A DNA stretch of 64,000 nt from SLFH01 sp050486265 (GTDB lineage: Bacteria > Planctomycetota > Phycisphaerae > Phycisphaerales > UBA1924), in NCBI GenBank assembly GCA_050486265.1, contig JBJHCY010000003.1, forward strand, positions 248,001 to 312,000. Direction: 5' to 3'. Of the stretch, positions 26,674-34,308 are shown piece by piece. Both the position numbers and the translations under genes were made by a program. Position 1 is the first letter of the stretch. Every line of letters starts with the position of its first letter. The notes beneath the pieces were generated by a model. That model did no database searches. It was not told the origin of the DNA and was given only the letters and a program-made list of their open reading frames with translations.

Positions 26674-26852
26674 CGCCCGCGAAGCGGGCGAGATGGTCGA
26701 GCAGGGGAGAGGCGAGCAGGTGAGCCGGAGGGGGTGTAGGTGTGGTAGAGACACAGCTCGCAGAGCCGGGCTCTACTGCCTCCTCCTCCGCCTCTGCTCT
26801 CCTGTTCGCCTGCTCGACTCTCTACCCACTCGCCCGCTTCGCGGGCGTCCCG
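26672..26852. repeat. Long imperfect inverted repeat (fold-back element)
   Basis: The left arm starts GACGCCCGCGAAGCGGGCG at 26672 and runs to about 26732. The right arm is its reverse complement, ending at 26852. Both arms also share GTCGAGCAGG and GGAGG blocks with small indels. Each arm end is itself a GCCCGC-GAA-GCGGGC hairpin, and the centre holds an AGCTCGCAGAGCC palindrome. The element fills the gap before dprA. Confidence 0.75.
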
Positions 26853-26858
26853 TACACT
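26853..26858 (+). promoter_or_regulatory. Candidate leaderless -10 box for dprA
   Basis: TACACT ends six bases before the dprA GTG start, at the edge of the fold-back element. No Shine-Dalgarno sequence is present. Confidence 0.4.
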
Positions 26859-26864
26859 CCGCCC

Positions 26865-28073
26865 GTGACGAGGAACCACAACGACCTGCGATCGCTCCTA
26901 AAGCTCACGCTCACGCCCGGCGTCGGGCCGGTGCTCTGCGAGCGGCTGCTGCGCCATTTCGGCTCGGCCGAGGCGGTCGCCGCAGCGTCGCCCGCCGAGC
27001 TGCAGCGGGTCGAGAAGATCGGGCCACGCACCGCGAACACCATCGCGCGTGGGCTGCGCGAGTCCGAGCGCCTGGTTGTTGAGGAACTCGCTTTGGCATC
27101 GAAGCTCGGTGTGGGCTACTTCCAGCGCGGGAGCGATGCGTACCCCGTGATGCTCGAAGACATCCCGTCGCCGCCGCCGCTGCTCGGGGCGCTGGGCGAC
27201 TTCGACCCCAACGGGGCCGACCGCTTCGGCGTGGCGATTGTCGGTTCGCGGCGCTGCACCGCCTACGGCATGGAGCAGGCCGAGCGATTCGCGGGCGTGC
27301 TCGCTTCCGCCGGTGTGACGATCGTCTCGGGCGGGGCGCGGGGGATCGACACCGCGGCCCATCGCGCGGCGCTCCGGCTGGGCGGGCGCACGATCGCGGT
27401 CCTCGGCTGCGGGCTGGCCGAGTGCTACCCGCCAGAGAACCAGGACCTGTTCGCGAAGATCGCTTCCTCGGGGCGCGGGGCGGTCGTCAGCGAGCTCCCG
27501 TTGCGCACCAAGCCCGCGTCCGAGAACTTCCCGGCGCGCAACCGCATCATCTCAGGCCTCTGCCTGGGCGTGCTGGTGATCGAGGCGAGCGAGCGATCGG
27601 GCGCGTTGATCACCGCGAGGCTCGCGGCCGAAGAGCACGGGCGCGAGGTCATGGCGATCCCAGGCCGGGTCGACAGTCCCGCCAGCGCCGGCACGCATCG
27701 CCTGCTCAAGTCGGGCGGCGCGCACCTGGTGACCGAGCCCCGGGATGTGCTCGAACTGCTCGAACGCCCGGCGTTTCACCTGCACGAAGGGAACCACGCG
27801 CCGCTCTACACCCAGCCGGCGTCTCTGTTTGCGCCCGGCGCGGGGGAAGAAGGAAGGAAGACGACCAACGCGGCGCCCCCGGCGCCGCCCGGCGACGAGC
27901 CGGTGGCTTCGGCGATCTTGGGGGCTCTTGACGAACCCTTGACGCTCGACGAGATCGCGCAATCGACAGGGCTCGGGATCGCCGAGCTCCGGGCCGCGAT
28001 GACCGCCCTTGAGATCCGGGGTCGGGTTCGGCGGGTTGCGGGGCGCTTTGGGCGGGTTGCATCCGGTTTTTGA
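26865..28073 (+). CDS. dprA: DNA-processing protein DprA (Smf)
   Basis: A 402-residue DprA that loads RecA on single-stranded DNA taken up in natural transformation. An N-terminal helix-hairpin-helix region (FGSAEAVAAASPAELQRVEKIGPRTANTI) precedes the Rossmann-like core: VAIVGSRRCTAYGMEQAERF, SGGARGIDTAAHRAAL, FPARNRIISGL, IEASERSGALITARLA and IPGRVDSPASAGTHRLLKSGG. A C-terminal winged-helix (ILGALDEPLTLDEIAQSTGL) ends the protein. The start is a GTG giving VTRNHNDLRSLLKL. Other competence genes are not in the window. Confidence 0.95.
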   Translation: MTRNHNDLRSLLKLTLTPGVGPVLCERLLRHFGSAEAVAAASPAELQRVEKIGPRTANTIARGLRESERLVVEELALASKLGVGYFQRGSDAYPVMLEDIPSPPPLLGALGDFDPNGADRFGVAIVGSRRCTAYGMEQAERFAGVLASAGVTIVSGGARGIDTAAHRAALRLGGRTIAVLGCGLAECYPPENQDLFAKIASSGRGAVVSELPLRTKPASENFPARNRIISGLCLGVLVIEASERSGALITARLAAEEHGREVMAIPGRVDSPASAGTHRLLKSGGAHLVTEPRDVLELLERPAFHLHEGNHAPLYTQPASLFAPGAGEEGRKTTNAAPPAPPGDEPVASAILGALDEPLTLDEIAQSTGLGIAELRAAMTALEIRGRVRRVAGRFGRVASGF

Positions 28074-29166
28074 CCCGCTCAGGACGGCTGGCGGTCCGGA
28101 ATCGGCGCAGAAGTGCAAAAATCCACAAATCTGTGGACGCATTCAAGGGAATCCTTGATAGAATCCCGAATAGACCCCTTGATGTACGAGCCTTGCTAGG
28201 CTATCTTGGGGCAAACACGCTTTCGGCGTTCCAGCAGAACTGTGGAACGCCTTGGCGTGATCCGGGTCTGGCGGCCAGCCATACCCGACCAAATCGGTCC
28301 CCATCCGGCGAAGGCCGGGCCGGGCGATGTTCAGGGCGTGGCTTGCACGCCGTCAGGCTTGTTTCCTCCTGCGAGTTCTAGGGGGGCGCGGGCCTGTGCT
28401 TTGGGGCGTTTGCCCCTCGTCCGGCGAGCGCCGGGCACGCGGTTCCGGGCGGAGTTCCCGGGGCGAATCAAACGCGGCGGCACGGGCGGACGCCCGTGCG
28501 GGCCGGACAAAGCGGGCTCACCGGATCGGTCGCCTTGGGTAAAGGCCCGGCCGTTCCGGGGCTCGGCGGCAGGCGGGCCATCGCGGCGACAAGCGCCGGG
28601 CCCGGAGCCGCGACTCGGAAAGGGCCGAGCCATGAAGGCGGTCCGGACGACGGTTGGCGGAGCGGCGGTGGACGGAGTGGATGCGGCGCCGCCTCTGGTG
28701 ATGCTCGGGCCAGGCGGGGACTTTCGTGCCGCCTTCGCCCTCGATGAGGACGGCCGCGCCGCAGGAGCGGGATGCGAATCGCCGGAAGGCGCGGGCCTGC
28801 TGGGGCTCGTCTTCGGATGGTTCGGGCGGATGGCCGCACTCGTCCCGGCCCTGCGGCAGGCCGAACCCGGCGAGTTCGCGTCGGGCGGCGAAGGGCGAGA
28901 CGGAGTCGGGGGACGAGAGGAATCGGACGGGGCGTCTTCGGTCGGCGCGATCGCGTGTGCGATCGGCCTGCTGGAGGCGCAGGGGTCGCAGCTCCGCTCG
29001 CTGTGCCGGCGGGCGTCGGCCCCGAGCGTCGGCCTTGCGGCCGGCGGGAGAAGTGAAACCTCCGCGTCTGGCGGCGCGGTGTGTGTTGGTCCGGTGGTGG
29101 TCTCCGGCGTTCGGGCGTGTCGCCCGGAAGCGTCGGGACCGAAGAACATTCTGGAAGGACGCAGAC
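28074..29166 (+). other. Long hairpin-rich region upstream of lexA, possible structured RNA or leader
   Basis: About 1.1 kb separate dprA and lexA. After a palindrome, TCCACA/TGTGGA (28122-28137), and a good promoter (28179-28207), the transcript would begin with a strong stem-loop: CACGC, GGCGTTCCA, loop, TGGAACGCC, GCGTG (about 28217-28259). Further hairpins follow (GGCGTG/CACGCC; GGGGC/GCCCC; ACGGGCG/CGCCCGT). Known signatures of RNase P RNA, tmRNA and SRP RNA were not found. One weak coding candidate lies within (28632). Confidence 0.45.
28179..28207 (+). promoter_or_regulatory. Sigma70-type promoter ahead of the lexA leader
   Basis: TTGATG (28179-28184) and TATCTT (28202-28207) are 17 bp apart. 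Transcription would start near 28214, about 950 nt before lexA. Confidence 0.6.
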
Positions 29167-29369
29167 ATGAATCTGACGCCCAAACAGTTGCGGATCCTGA
29201 AGCTCATCCGGGACTGGCGGGTTCGGCATGGTTATTCCCCGACCATGCAGGAGCTCGCCGACGAGATCGGGGTGAGCAAGGTCACCGTGTTCGAGCATGT
29301 CGAGGCGCTGATCAAAAAAGGCGCGCTCGTCCGCGAGCCGAACAAGGCGCGCTCTTTGTCGATCGCTGA
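28632..29369 (+). CDS. Doubtful open frame upstream of and overlapping lexA
   Basis: From an ATG at 28632, preceded by AAAGGG, an open frame shows high G/C third positions for about 130 codons and a hydrophobic patch, GLLGLVFGWFGRMAALVPAL. It then runs about 200 bp into lexA in another frame, where it looks non-coding. If real, the gene may end earlier through a sequence error or be a decaying gene. No family was recognised. Noncoding leader sequence is equally likely. Confidence 0.2.
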   Translation: MKAVRTTVGGAAVDGVDAAPPLVMLGPGGDFRAAFALDEDGRAAGAGCESPEGAGLLGLVFGWFGRMAALVPALRQAEPGEFASGGEGRDGVGGREESDGASSVGAIACAIGLLEAQGSQLRSLCRRASAPSVGLAAGGRSETSASGGAVCVGPVVVSGVRACRPEASGPKNILEGRRHESDAQTVADPEAHPGLAGSAWLFPDHAGARRRDRGEQGHRVRACRGADQKRRARPRAEQGALFVDR

Positions 29370-29781
29370 CGGGATGTCGGTGCCCGACGAGAGCCGCCCG
29401 CTCCGCTTCCCGCTGGTCGGCCGGATCGCAGCCGGCAACCCGATCGAGAAGGTCGAGGACACCGACGAGATCGATCTGGGCGACCTGCTCGGCGCGACGC
29501 CGGAGAAGGCCCACTCGACCTTCGCGCTGCGTGTCGAGGGCGAGTCGATGCGCGACGAGGGCATCCTCGACGGGGACTATGTCCTCATCGAGCGCACGCA
29601 GGTGGCCGACAACGGCGACCGGGTCGTCGCCCTCCTCCCCGACGGGTCGACCACCCTCAAGACCTTCTTCAAGGAGGCGGACCACATCCGCCTGCAGCCG
29701 GCCAACCCCGACTTCGAGCCCATCCGGGTCAAGTTCTGCCAGATCCAGGGCATCGTCAAGGGTGTTGTCCGCCGATACTGA
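29167..29781 (+). CDS. lexA: LexA repressor
   Basis: A 204-residue SOS repressor. The N-terminal winged helix (LTPKQLRILKLIRDWRVRHGYSPTMQELADEIGVSKVTVFEHVEALIKKG) binds DNA. The self-cleavage site is A89-G90 in VGRIAAGNP, and the catalytic dyad is S127 (EGESMRDEG) and K165 (TTLKTFFKE). All functional residues are intact. Weak GGAAGGAC precedes the ATG. A long leader with its own promoter lies upstream; a hairpin covers the stop codon. Confidence 0.95.
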   Translation: MNLTPKQLRILKLIRDWRVRHGYSPTMQELADEIGVSKVTVFEHVEALIKKGALVREPNKARSLSIADGMSVPDESRPLRFPLVGRIAAGNPIEKVEDTDEIDLGDLLGATPEKAHSTFALRVEGESMRDEGILDGDYVLIERTQVADNGDRVVALLPDGSTTLKTFFKEADHIRLQPANPDFEPIRVKFCQIQGIVKGVVRRY

Positions 29782-29800
29782 TGCTCCGTGAGCGGAGCAT
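29781..29800 (+). promoter_or_regulatory. Stem-loop at the lexA stop with the next start codon in its loop
   Basis: Perfect arms ATGCTCC/GGAGCAT with loop GTGAGC. The last base of the lexA TGA is the first base of the stem, and the loop GTG is the annotated start of the next gene. The GGAG of the 3' arm could not serve that GTG. No U-tract follows. Confidence 0.45.
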
Positions 29801-30927
29801 CGCCGGACCAACCACCAGCGGCCAGCCGCCCGCGCCCCGACACCGGGGCGCGGGCGAGCGACCGTGACGACGCCCCGCCGCGCGGGCGTTCCGCTTCCAA
29901 TCAGAAGCCGGGGCCGGTGCGGCGGTTCGCGGGGTGGCTGGCGTGGTTGATCGTGCTCGGCTTCGCGGCGGGCGTCGCCGCCGCGTGGCTCTGGCCGTTC
30001 CGCTTCGAGGATCGATCCGGTCCGATCGATCTCGTCGAACGGGGATTGATCCTCGTCCGCTCGGCGGACTGGCACCTCGGGCTGATGTCGCTCGTGTTGG
30101 CGGCGACGCTCGGCGTGCTGCGTTTCCCGCGCCAGGCCCTCGTCGGCTTGGGTCTCGCGATCTGGCTGCTCTGGCCCTCGCTGCTGTCGTTTGTTCCCGG
30201 CCCGGCCCCGAGGGCCTCGGGCGAGACGCTGCGCGTCGGCGTCGCGAACCTGCACACCTCCAACCCGGACTGGGCGACGCTGCCGGGCATCATGCTCGAC
30301 GCCTCGCCCGATCTCCTGGCGCTCCAGGAGCACAGCGGGCACTGGTCGCGCGAGGCCCCGATCCGCCTCGGCGATCGCTGGCCGCACCACGGGCCCGACC
30401 TTCAGCACCGATCCAACGCCCCGCGTTACGGCGTCCGCCTGTACCACCGCACCGAGTTCATCGAGGCGCCGGCGCCGGTCGCCATGGGCCTCGGCGACGA
30501 CGACGGTCGCGTGGTGCGCGGGGTGATCGAGTTCGGGGGGCGGCGTGTGTCGGTGTATTCGATGCACCTGCCGCACGATGTGCTGTATACGCGTGAGGCT
30601 CGGATCGCCCGCCCGCTGATGCGCGAACTGCTCCGCGCGATCGAGCTCGATCCGAACCCGATCATCATGATGGGTGATTTCAACACGACGCCGCGGGGGC
30701 CTCGGATGGCGGCGTTCCGTCGTGCCGGCCTGCGTAACGCGTGGTCGATGGCGGGGCGGGGCCGGGGGGCGACCTGGCGGTCGGACTTTCCGCTTCGCGA
30801 TCTGGTCGGCCTGCGGATCGACCATGTGCTCATCAGCGAGGAGTTGGTCTGCACGAAGATCGAGCGGACGGGCGAATTCGGGTCCGACCACATCGGGTTG
30901 ATCGCGGAGATCCGGTGGCGGGATTGA
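29788..30927 (+). CDS. Membrane-anchored endonuclease/exonuclease/phosphatase-family protein
   Basis: A 379-residue protein. A basic N-terminal tail precedes three hydrophobic segments (about residues 48-70, 99-115, 119-135). The EEP domain follows: LRVGVANLHTSNPDWATL, PDLLALQEHSGHW (metal Glu), YSMHLPHDVLYTREARIARP, IIMMGDFNTTPRGPRM and the final GSDHIGLIAEI. The family hydrolyses phosphodiesters in nucleic acids, lipids or sugars; with its membrane anchor the active domain probably faces the periplasm. The GTG start is uncertain because it sits in a stem-loop; later in-frame starts would shorten only the basic tail. Confidence 0.8.
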   Translation: MSGASPDQPPAASRPRPDTGARASDRDDAPPRGRSASNQKPGPVRRFAGWLAWLIVLGFAAGVAAAWLWPFRFEDRSGPIDLVERGLILVRSADWHLGLMSLVLAATLGVLRFPRQALVGLGLAIWLLWPSLLSFVPGPAPRASGETLRVGVANLHTSNPDWATLPGIMLDASPDLLALQEHSGHWSREAPIRLGDRWPHHGPDLQHRSNAPRYGVRLYHRTEFIEAPAPVAMGLGDDDGRVVRGVIEFGGRRVSVYSMHLPHDVLYTREARIARPLMRELLRAIELDPNPIIMMGDFNTTPRGPRMAAFRRAGLRNAWSMAGRGRGATWRSDFPLRDLVGLRIDHVLISEELVCTKIERTGEFGSDHIGLIAEIRWRD

Positions 30928-30937
30928 TCGCGGTTTT

Positions 30938-30973
30938 GACCCGACTCTTCGCTTCGCTCAGAGATCGGCGTCC
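30938..30973 (-). repeat. Dispersed repeat family B, inverted copy 4
   Basis: GACCCGACTCTTCGCTTCG then CTCAGAGATCGGCGTCC is the reverse complement of the 4931 copy. Confidence 0.75.
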
Positions 30974-31030
30974 GGGGTGCGGGAATCTGTTTTGGAAAGT
31001 CCGAGTCGTGTGGGTGCGGGTTGCGGAAGA

Positions 31031-31054
31031 CACTGGCGGACAAGCCGCCGGTGC
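31031..31054 (-). repeat. GTGGC-headed palindrome, degraded inverted copy
   Basis: CACTGGCGG-ACAAG-CCGCCGGTGC is the CTGGCGG/CCGCCAG type with one arm mismatch and a damaged head. Confidence 0.65.
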
Positions 31055-31083
31055 TGCAGGTCTACAGACGCGAGCGCCGGCAC

Positions 31084-32226
31084 CTATTCGAACTTCGGCG
31101 CGTCGACGCCCTGTCGGGCTTCCCACCCGATCACCACATCGCGGCAGGCGTCGTGGTAGAGCGTGCCGAGCAGCTCTTGATCCATCGACCGTCCGACGAG
31201 CTTCGGTGCGTCCATCGGTTTGCGGTTTTCGGGGTCGACCATGTGCAGGTCGGGGTCGGCGATGGGGGACTCGCCGTCATAATCAGTCTCGAACATCGTG
31301 CGCAGGGCCCAGTAGCGGCTGGCGTAGAGGTCGAAGGCCTCGGCGTTGCTCGACGCCTGCAGCGCGCCGAACTTCTTGTTCTCCTCGCCGCTGGCTTCGA
31401 GGTGGTCGTCGAGCGTGACGATGTCCGAGCCGAAGATGATGCGTCCTCGCCAGCGTTGCATGAACGACGCGAAGCGGCCCGCGCTGTGGCGTGAGAGCTC
31501 GCGCACCATCCACTTGGTCGCGCTGGTGTCCAGGTGCAGGTTGGGGTGCTCGCCGAGCAACTCGTCGAGAAAGTCGAGGTTTTCAGGCCAGCCCCCCATG
31601 TGGGCCGCGATCCAGGGCGTCTCGGGGTAGATCCGCAGCATGCGCTTGAACGGCTCGTACTGCGCCGCCTTGAGCCCGTACTTGGTCGCGTCGGCGTACC
31701 TCGTCTGGAACCATGTGTCGGGGTCGGCGATGTGGGTCATCACCATCATGCCGAGTCGGTGGGCGAGGTCGAGGGCCTTGCGTCGCCACTCGCTGTCGTA
31801 GGCGAAGAGGTCGCTGTCCCGCTCGGGGTCGACCAGGTCGTACCAGCGTGGCGCGTGCCAGAACTTGACGATCCGCGCCCCGAGCTCACCGTGAAACCAA
31901 CGGATGTTTTCGAGGAAGCCGTCGCGGAAGGCGACCCCGCGGTCCGCGGCCATGTAGTCGGGGATCGCGACAAAGCGGACGCGATCGCCCAGCACGCGCG
32001 AGACCGCCAAGGCCTGCTCGCGCTGCGACTGCGAATAGGTCAGCGCGACGCCGTAGAGATCGCAGACCTCTTCGTAGATGCGTGCGGCTCGCTCGCCGTT
32101 GATGTGGGTGTGCACATCGATGACGGGCTTCTTGGGCGGGCCGAGGCGGGCGGCCTCGGCTCGATAGTCCAGCCCGAGGCGGTTGGCGGGCCCGGGCTGG
32201 GAGCGGGGTGCGTCGGTTTGCGGCAT
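31084..32226 (-). CDS. Amidohydrolase-2 family metal-dependent hydrolase
   Basis: A 380-residue TIM-barrel hydrolase of the amidohydrolase-2 type. Metal and active-site motifs are PVIDVHTHI (near residue 35), MVMTHIADPDTWF, PWIAAHMGGWPENLDFL and RIIFGSDIVTLDDH, with a late HDACRDVVIG helix. Family members decarboxylate or hydrolyse cyclic and aromatic compounds; the substrate is not known. AAGGA lies eight bases before the ATG. Only 18 bp separate it from the divergent glycosyltransferase gene, so their promoters overlap. Confidence 0.85.
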   Translation of the reverse strand: MPQTDAPRSQPGPANRLGLDYRAEAARLGPPKKPVIDVHTHINGERAARIYEEVCDLYGVALTYSQSQREQALAVSRVLGDRVRFVAIPDYMAADRGVAFRDGFLENIRWFHGELGARIVKFWHAPRWYDLVDPERDSDLFAYDSEWRRKALDLAHRLGMMVMTHIADPDTWFQTRYADATKYGLKAAQYEPFKRMLRIYPETPWIAAHMGGWPENLDFLDELLGEHPNLHLDTSATKWMVRELSRHSAGRFASFMQRWRGRIIFGSDIVTLDDHLEASGEENKKFGALQASSNAEAFDLYASRYWALRTMFETDYDGESPIADPDLHMVDPENRKPMDAPKLVGRSMDQELLGTLYHDACRDVVIGWEARQGVDAPKFE

Positions 32227-32231
32227 GGCTC

Positions 32232-32237
32232 TATCCT
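32232..32237 (+). promoter_or_regulatory. Candidate leaderless -10 box for the glycosyltransferase gene
   Basis: TATCCT ends seven bases before the GTG start. It lies in the 18-bp gap between two divergent genes and no ribosome site is present. Confidence 0.5.
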
Positions 32238-32244
32238 TGCCACC

Positions 32245-33453
32245 GTGAGCGACCAGAGCGGCGCGAGTATTCCGGACGAGATTGTGCCCGCCGGCGGGAA
32301 GCCGCGGATCGCGATCGCCCACGACTGGCTCGTGGGGCTGCGGGGGGGCGAGCGGGTGCTCGACCGGGTCTGCCGCGTCGCCGAGCGGATCGGCGAGGTC
32401 GCGGCGATCTACACCATGTTCGACGACGGGCGTCCGCTCACCCCCGCGATCGACCGCCAGCGCAAGATCGTCGCCCCTTTCGGCAAGGGGTCGCGCGTGA
32501 ACCGGGCGCGGCGTTGGCTCCTGCCGGCGTACCCGCTGATGGTCCGGTCGCTCAGCGCCGCGGTGCGTCATCACCACCTGCGCGAGGCGCCGATCGATCT
32601 GTTGGTCTCGACGCACTCGGCGGCGATCAAGGCGCTGCGTCCGCCGCCGGGCGCAGCGCACCTGTGCTATTGCCACTCGCCGGCGCGGTATCTCTGGTCG
32701 CAGGGGGCCGAGTACGCCGAGGGCTCGGTGCTGCGCCGCGTGGGGCTCGGCCTGGCGGGGCCGTCTTTGCGTCGGTGGGACCGTCGCACGGCGTCGCGCG
32801 TGACGAAGTATCTCGCCAACAGCACGCACATCGCGTCGGAGATCGGGCGCGTGTACAAGCGCGAGGCGGCGGTCGTCCATCCGCCGGCGCGGACGGGGTA
32901 CTTCACGCCGGATCTCGGCGTACAGCGCGAGGACTTCTGGCTGTTTGTCGGGGCGATCGAGCCGTACAAAAGGCTTGATCTTGCGATCGCGGGCGCGGCG
33001 CACGCGAAGGCGAAGCTCGTGGTGGTGGGGGACGGCAGCGAGGCGGCGTCGCTGCGAGAAATGACCGGAGACTCCGGGCGCGTCGAGTGGCTCGGGCGCG
33101 TCGATGACGAGGAGCTCCGCCGTCTGTACCGCGCGGCACGCCTGCTGATTTTCCCGCAGATCGAGGATTTCGGCATCATCCCCGTCGAGGCGCAGGCGTG
33201 CGGGACGCCGGTGGTCGCGCGTCGGGCGGGCGGGGCGCTCGACACCGTGATCGAGGGCGAGACCGGCGCGTTCTTCGATGAGCCAGACGCCGAGACGATC
33301 GCGAAAGCCGCGGCGATGTGCCCGCTCCCCGGCGAACGCTGCCGCGAGAACGCCGAGCGGTTCGACGAGGCCGGGTTCGATCAGCAGATCGAGCGCGAGA
33401 TGCTGACGATGCTTGAGCAGGGCGAGACGCGCAAGCTGCGGCCGTGGACTTGA
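32245..33453 (+). CDS. Glycosyltransferase family 4 protein
   Basis: A 402-residue GT-B glycosyltransferase. The N-terminal domain has IAIAHDWLVGLRGGERVLDR. LCYCHSPARYLWSQG and YLANSTHIASEIGRVYKR follow, and the nucleotide-sugar domain has FVGAIEPYKRLDLAI, LVVVGDGSE and the EX7E-type QIEDFGIIPVEAQACGTPVVA. GT4 enzymes retain anomeric configuration and build polysaccharides or glycolipids. The GTG start is leaderless-like. It is divergent from the amidohydrolase; no glycan cluster surrounds it. Confidence 0.88.
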   Translation: MSDQSGASIPDEIVPAGGKPRIAIAHDWLVGLRGGERVLDRVCRVAERIGEVAAIYTMFDDGRPLTPAIDRQRKIVAPFGKGSRVNRARRWLLPAYPLMVRSLSAAVRHHHLREAPIDLLVSTHSAAIKALRPPPGAAHLCYCHSPARYLWSQGAEYAEGSVLRRVGLGLAGPSLRRWDRRTASRVTKYLANSTHIASEIGRVYKREAAVVHPPARTGYFTPDLGVQREDFWLFVGAIEPYKRLDLAIAGAAHAKAKLVVVGDGSEAASLREMTGDSGRVEWLGRVDDEELRRLYRAARLLIFPQIEDFGIIPVEAQACGTPVVARRAGGALDTVIEGETGAFFDEPDAETIAKAAAMCPLPGERCRENAERFDEAGFDQQIEREMLTMLEQGETRKLRPWT

Positions 33454-33602
33454 TTGAAACGGGGCGCTGGGCGCGGGGGCGGCTTCGGCCTTCGGCCGAG
33501 GCTTGATTTCAGAGCTTGGGTTTGGAGCTTTGTTGCAGGGCTTGTTCCCAGCGCCCCGCGCCCCACACCCTGCGCCCGTCACAGGGCGAAGCCCTGTGAT
33601 CC
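33454..33602. repeat. Intergenic G-rich repeat region
   Basis: GGGGCGCTGGGCGCGGGGG and a mirrored CCCAGCGCCCCGCGCCCC flank a GGCCTTCGGCC palindrome. ACAGGGCGAAGCCCTGTGAT lies at the right end. It resembles 16119-16317. Confidence 0.5.
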
Positions 33603-34058
33603 TCAGCACTTCGCTTCGAGCGTGCGGGCGTCGACGACGAGGCCGATGTAGAGCTCGCAATCGGCTTCGAGGTCGTAGTGGCGGACGACCTCGCAGTCGA
33701 GGGCGACGGGGCTCTTGCGCAGCACGGGCGAGCCGGTCTTGAGCGTCATGGTCGCCAGCGCGTCGAACGGGTCCGTCCGGTTCTCGGGGTCGGTGTCGTT
33801 GTCCTGAGAAAAGACCCGCCGGGCGAGGCGGTCGTCGTCGGCGAGTTGGCAGACGGCGAACGCGCGGCTGTCGCGGATCAGGGGCTCGATCGAGTGCCCC
33901 TTGTGCAGCGCCACGCTGAGCAGCACCGGCTCGTCGGCGCAGACCTGCACGGAACGGACGATCACGCCCGAGCGCTCGCCGTCGTAGACCGAGCTGACGA
34001 TGAACAGCCCGCTGGTGAGCCGGGAGACGGCTGTCTGGATGTGCGGGTCAGCGAGCAT
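33603..34058 (-). CDS. Flavin reductase-like domain protein
   Basis: A 151-residue FMN-binding split-barrel protein. It begins MLADPHIQTAVSRLTSGLFI. SVYDGERSGVIVRSVQVCADEPVLLSVALHKGHSIEPLI is the flavin-binding region, RAFAVCQLADDD and SPVALDCEVVRHYDLEADCELYIGLVVDA complete the fold. The family transfers electrons from NAD(P)H to flavin or simply binds FMN. The N-terminal ATG has no strong ribosome site. It is divergent from mraZ. Confidence 0.85.
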   Translation of the reverse strand: MLADPHIQTAVSRLTSGLFIVSSVYDGERSGVIVRSVQVCADEPVLLSVALHKGHSIEPLIRDSRAFAVCQLADDDRLARRVFSQDNDTDPENRTDPFDALATMTLKTGSPVLRKSPVALDCEVVRHYDLEADCELYIGLVVDARTLEAKC

Positions 34059-34249
34059 GTCCGATGCCTCGACGGATCCTTGCAAAGGGCGAACGCTCTG
34101 CGAGGGTGCCGAGCATACCTCACCGGGACGAACGCTGCACAACTTGCGTTGGATCGACAGATCTGGAGGCCCGGATCGGGTTGGGGATGGTTCATTTGAG
34201 TCCGAGTGGGGCAAGTGTCGAAAAAATCCGACAGAGTGTGGCTTTGGTG

Positions 34250-34277
34250 TTGCATTGTGTGGCAAAGTGTGTAGACT
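34250..34277 (+). promoter_or_regulatory. mraZ promoter with overlapping GTG-rich repeats
   Basis: TTGCAT (34250-34255) and TAGACT (34272-34277) are 16 bp apart, so transcription would start about 25 nt before the TTG codon. Four short direct repeats (AAGTGTCG, AGTGTGGC, TGTGTGGC, AAGTGTGT) lie between 34213 and 34272 and overlap the promoter. MraZ proteins bind clustered short repeats upstream of their own gene, so these are candidate operators. Confidence 0.6.
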
Positions 34278-34308
34278 GCCCACATGCACCAGCCGGGAGC
34301 CCACGCCC

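Noticed and set aside
28074..29166. RNase P RNA, tmRNA or SRP RNA in the lexA leader
   Set aside because: The signatures (GAGGAAAGTCC, a tRNA-like GGTTCGA arm, GGAAGGAAGCAGCC) were not found on either strand.
28468..30891. 807-codon minus-strand frame opposite lexA and the EEP gene
   Set aside because: Antisense shadow; lexA and the EEP protein are unambiguous on the plus strand.
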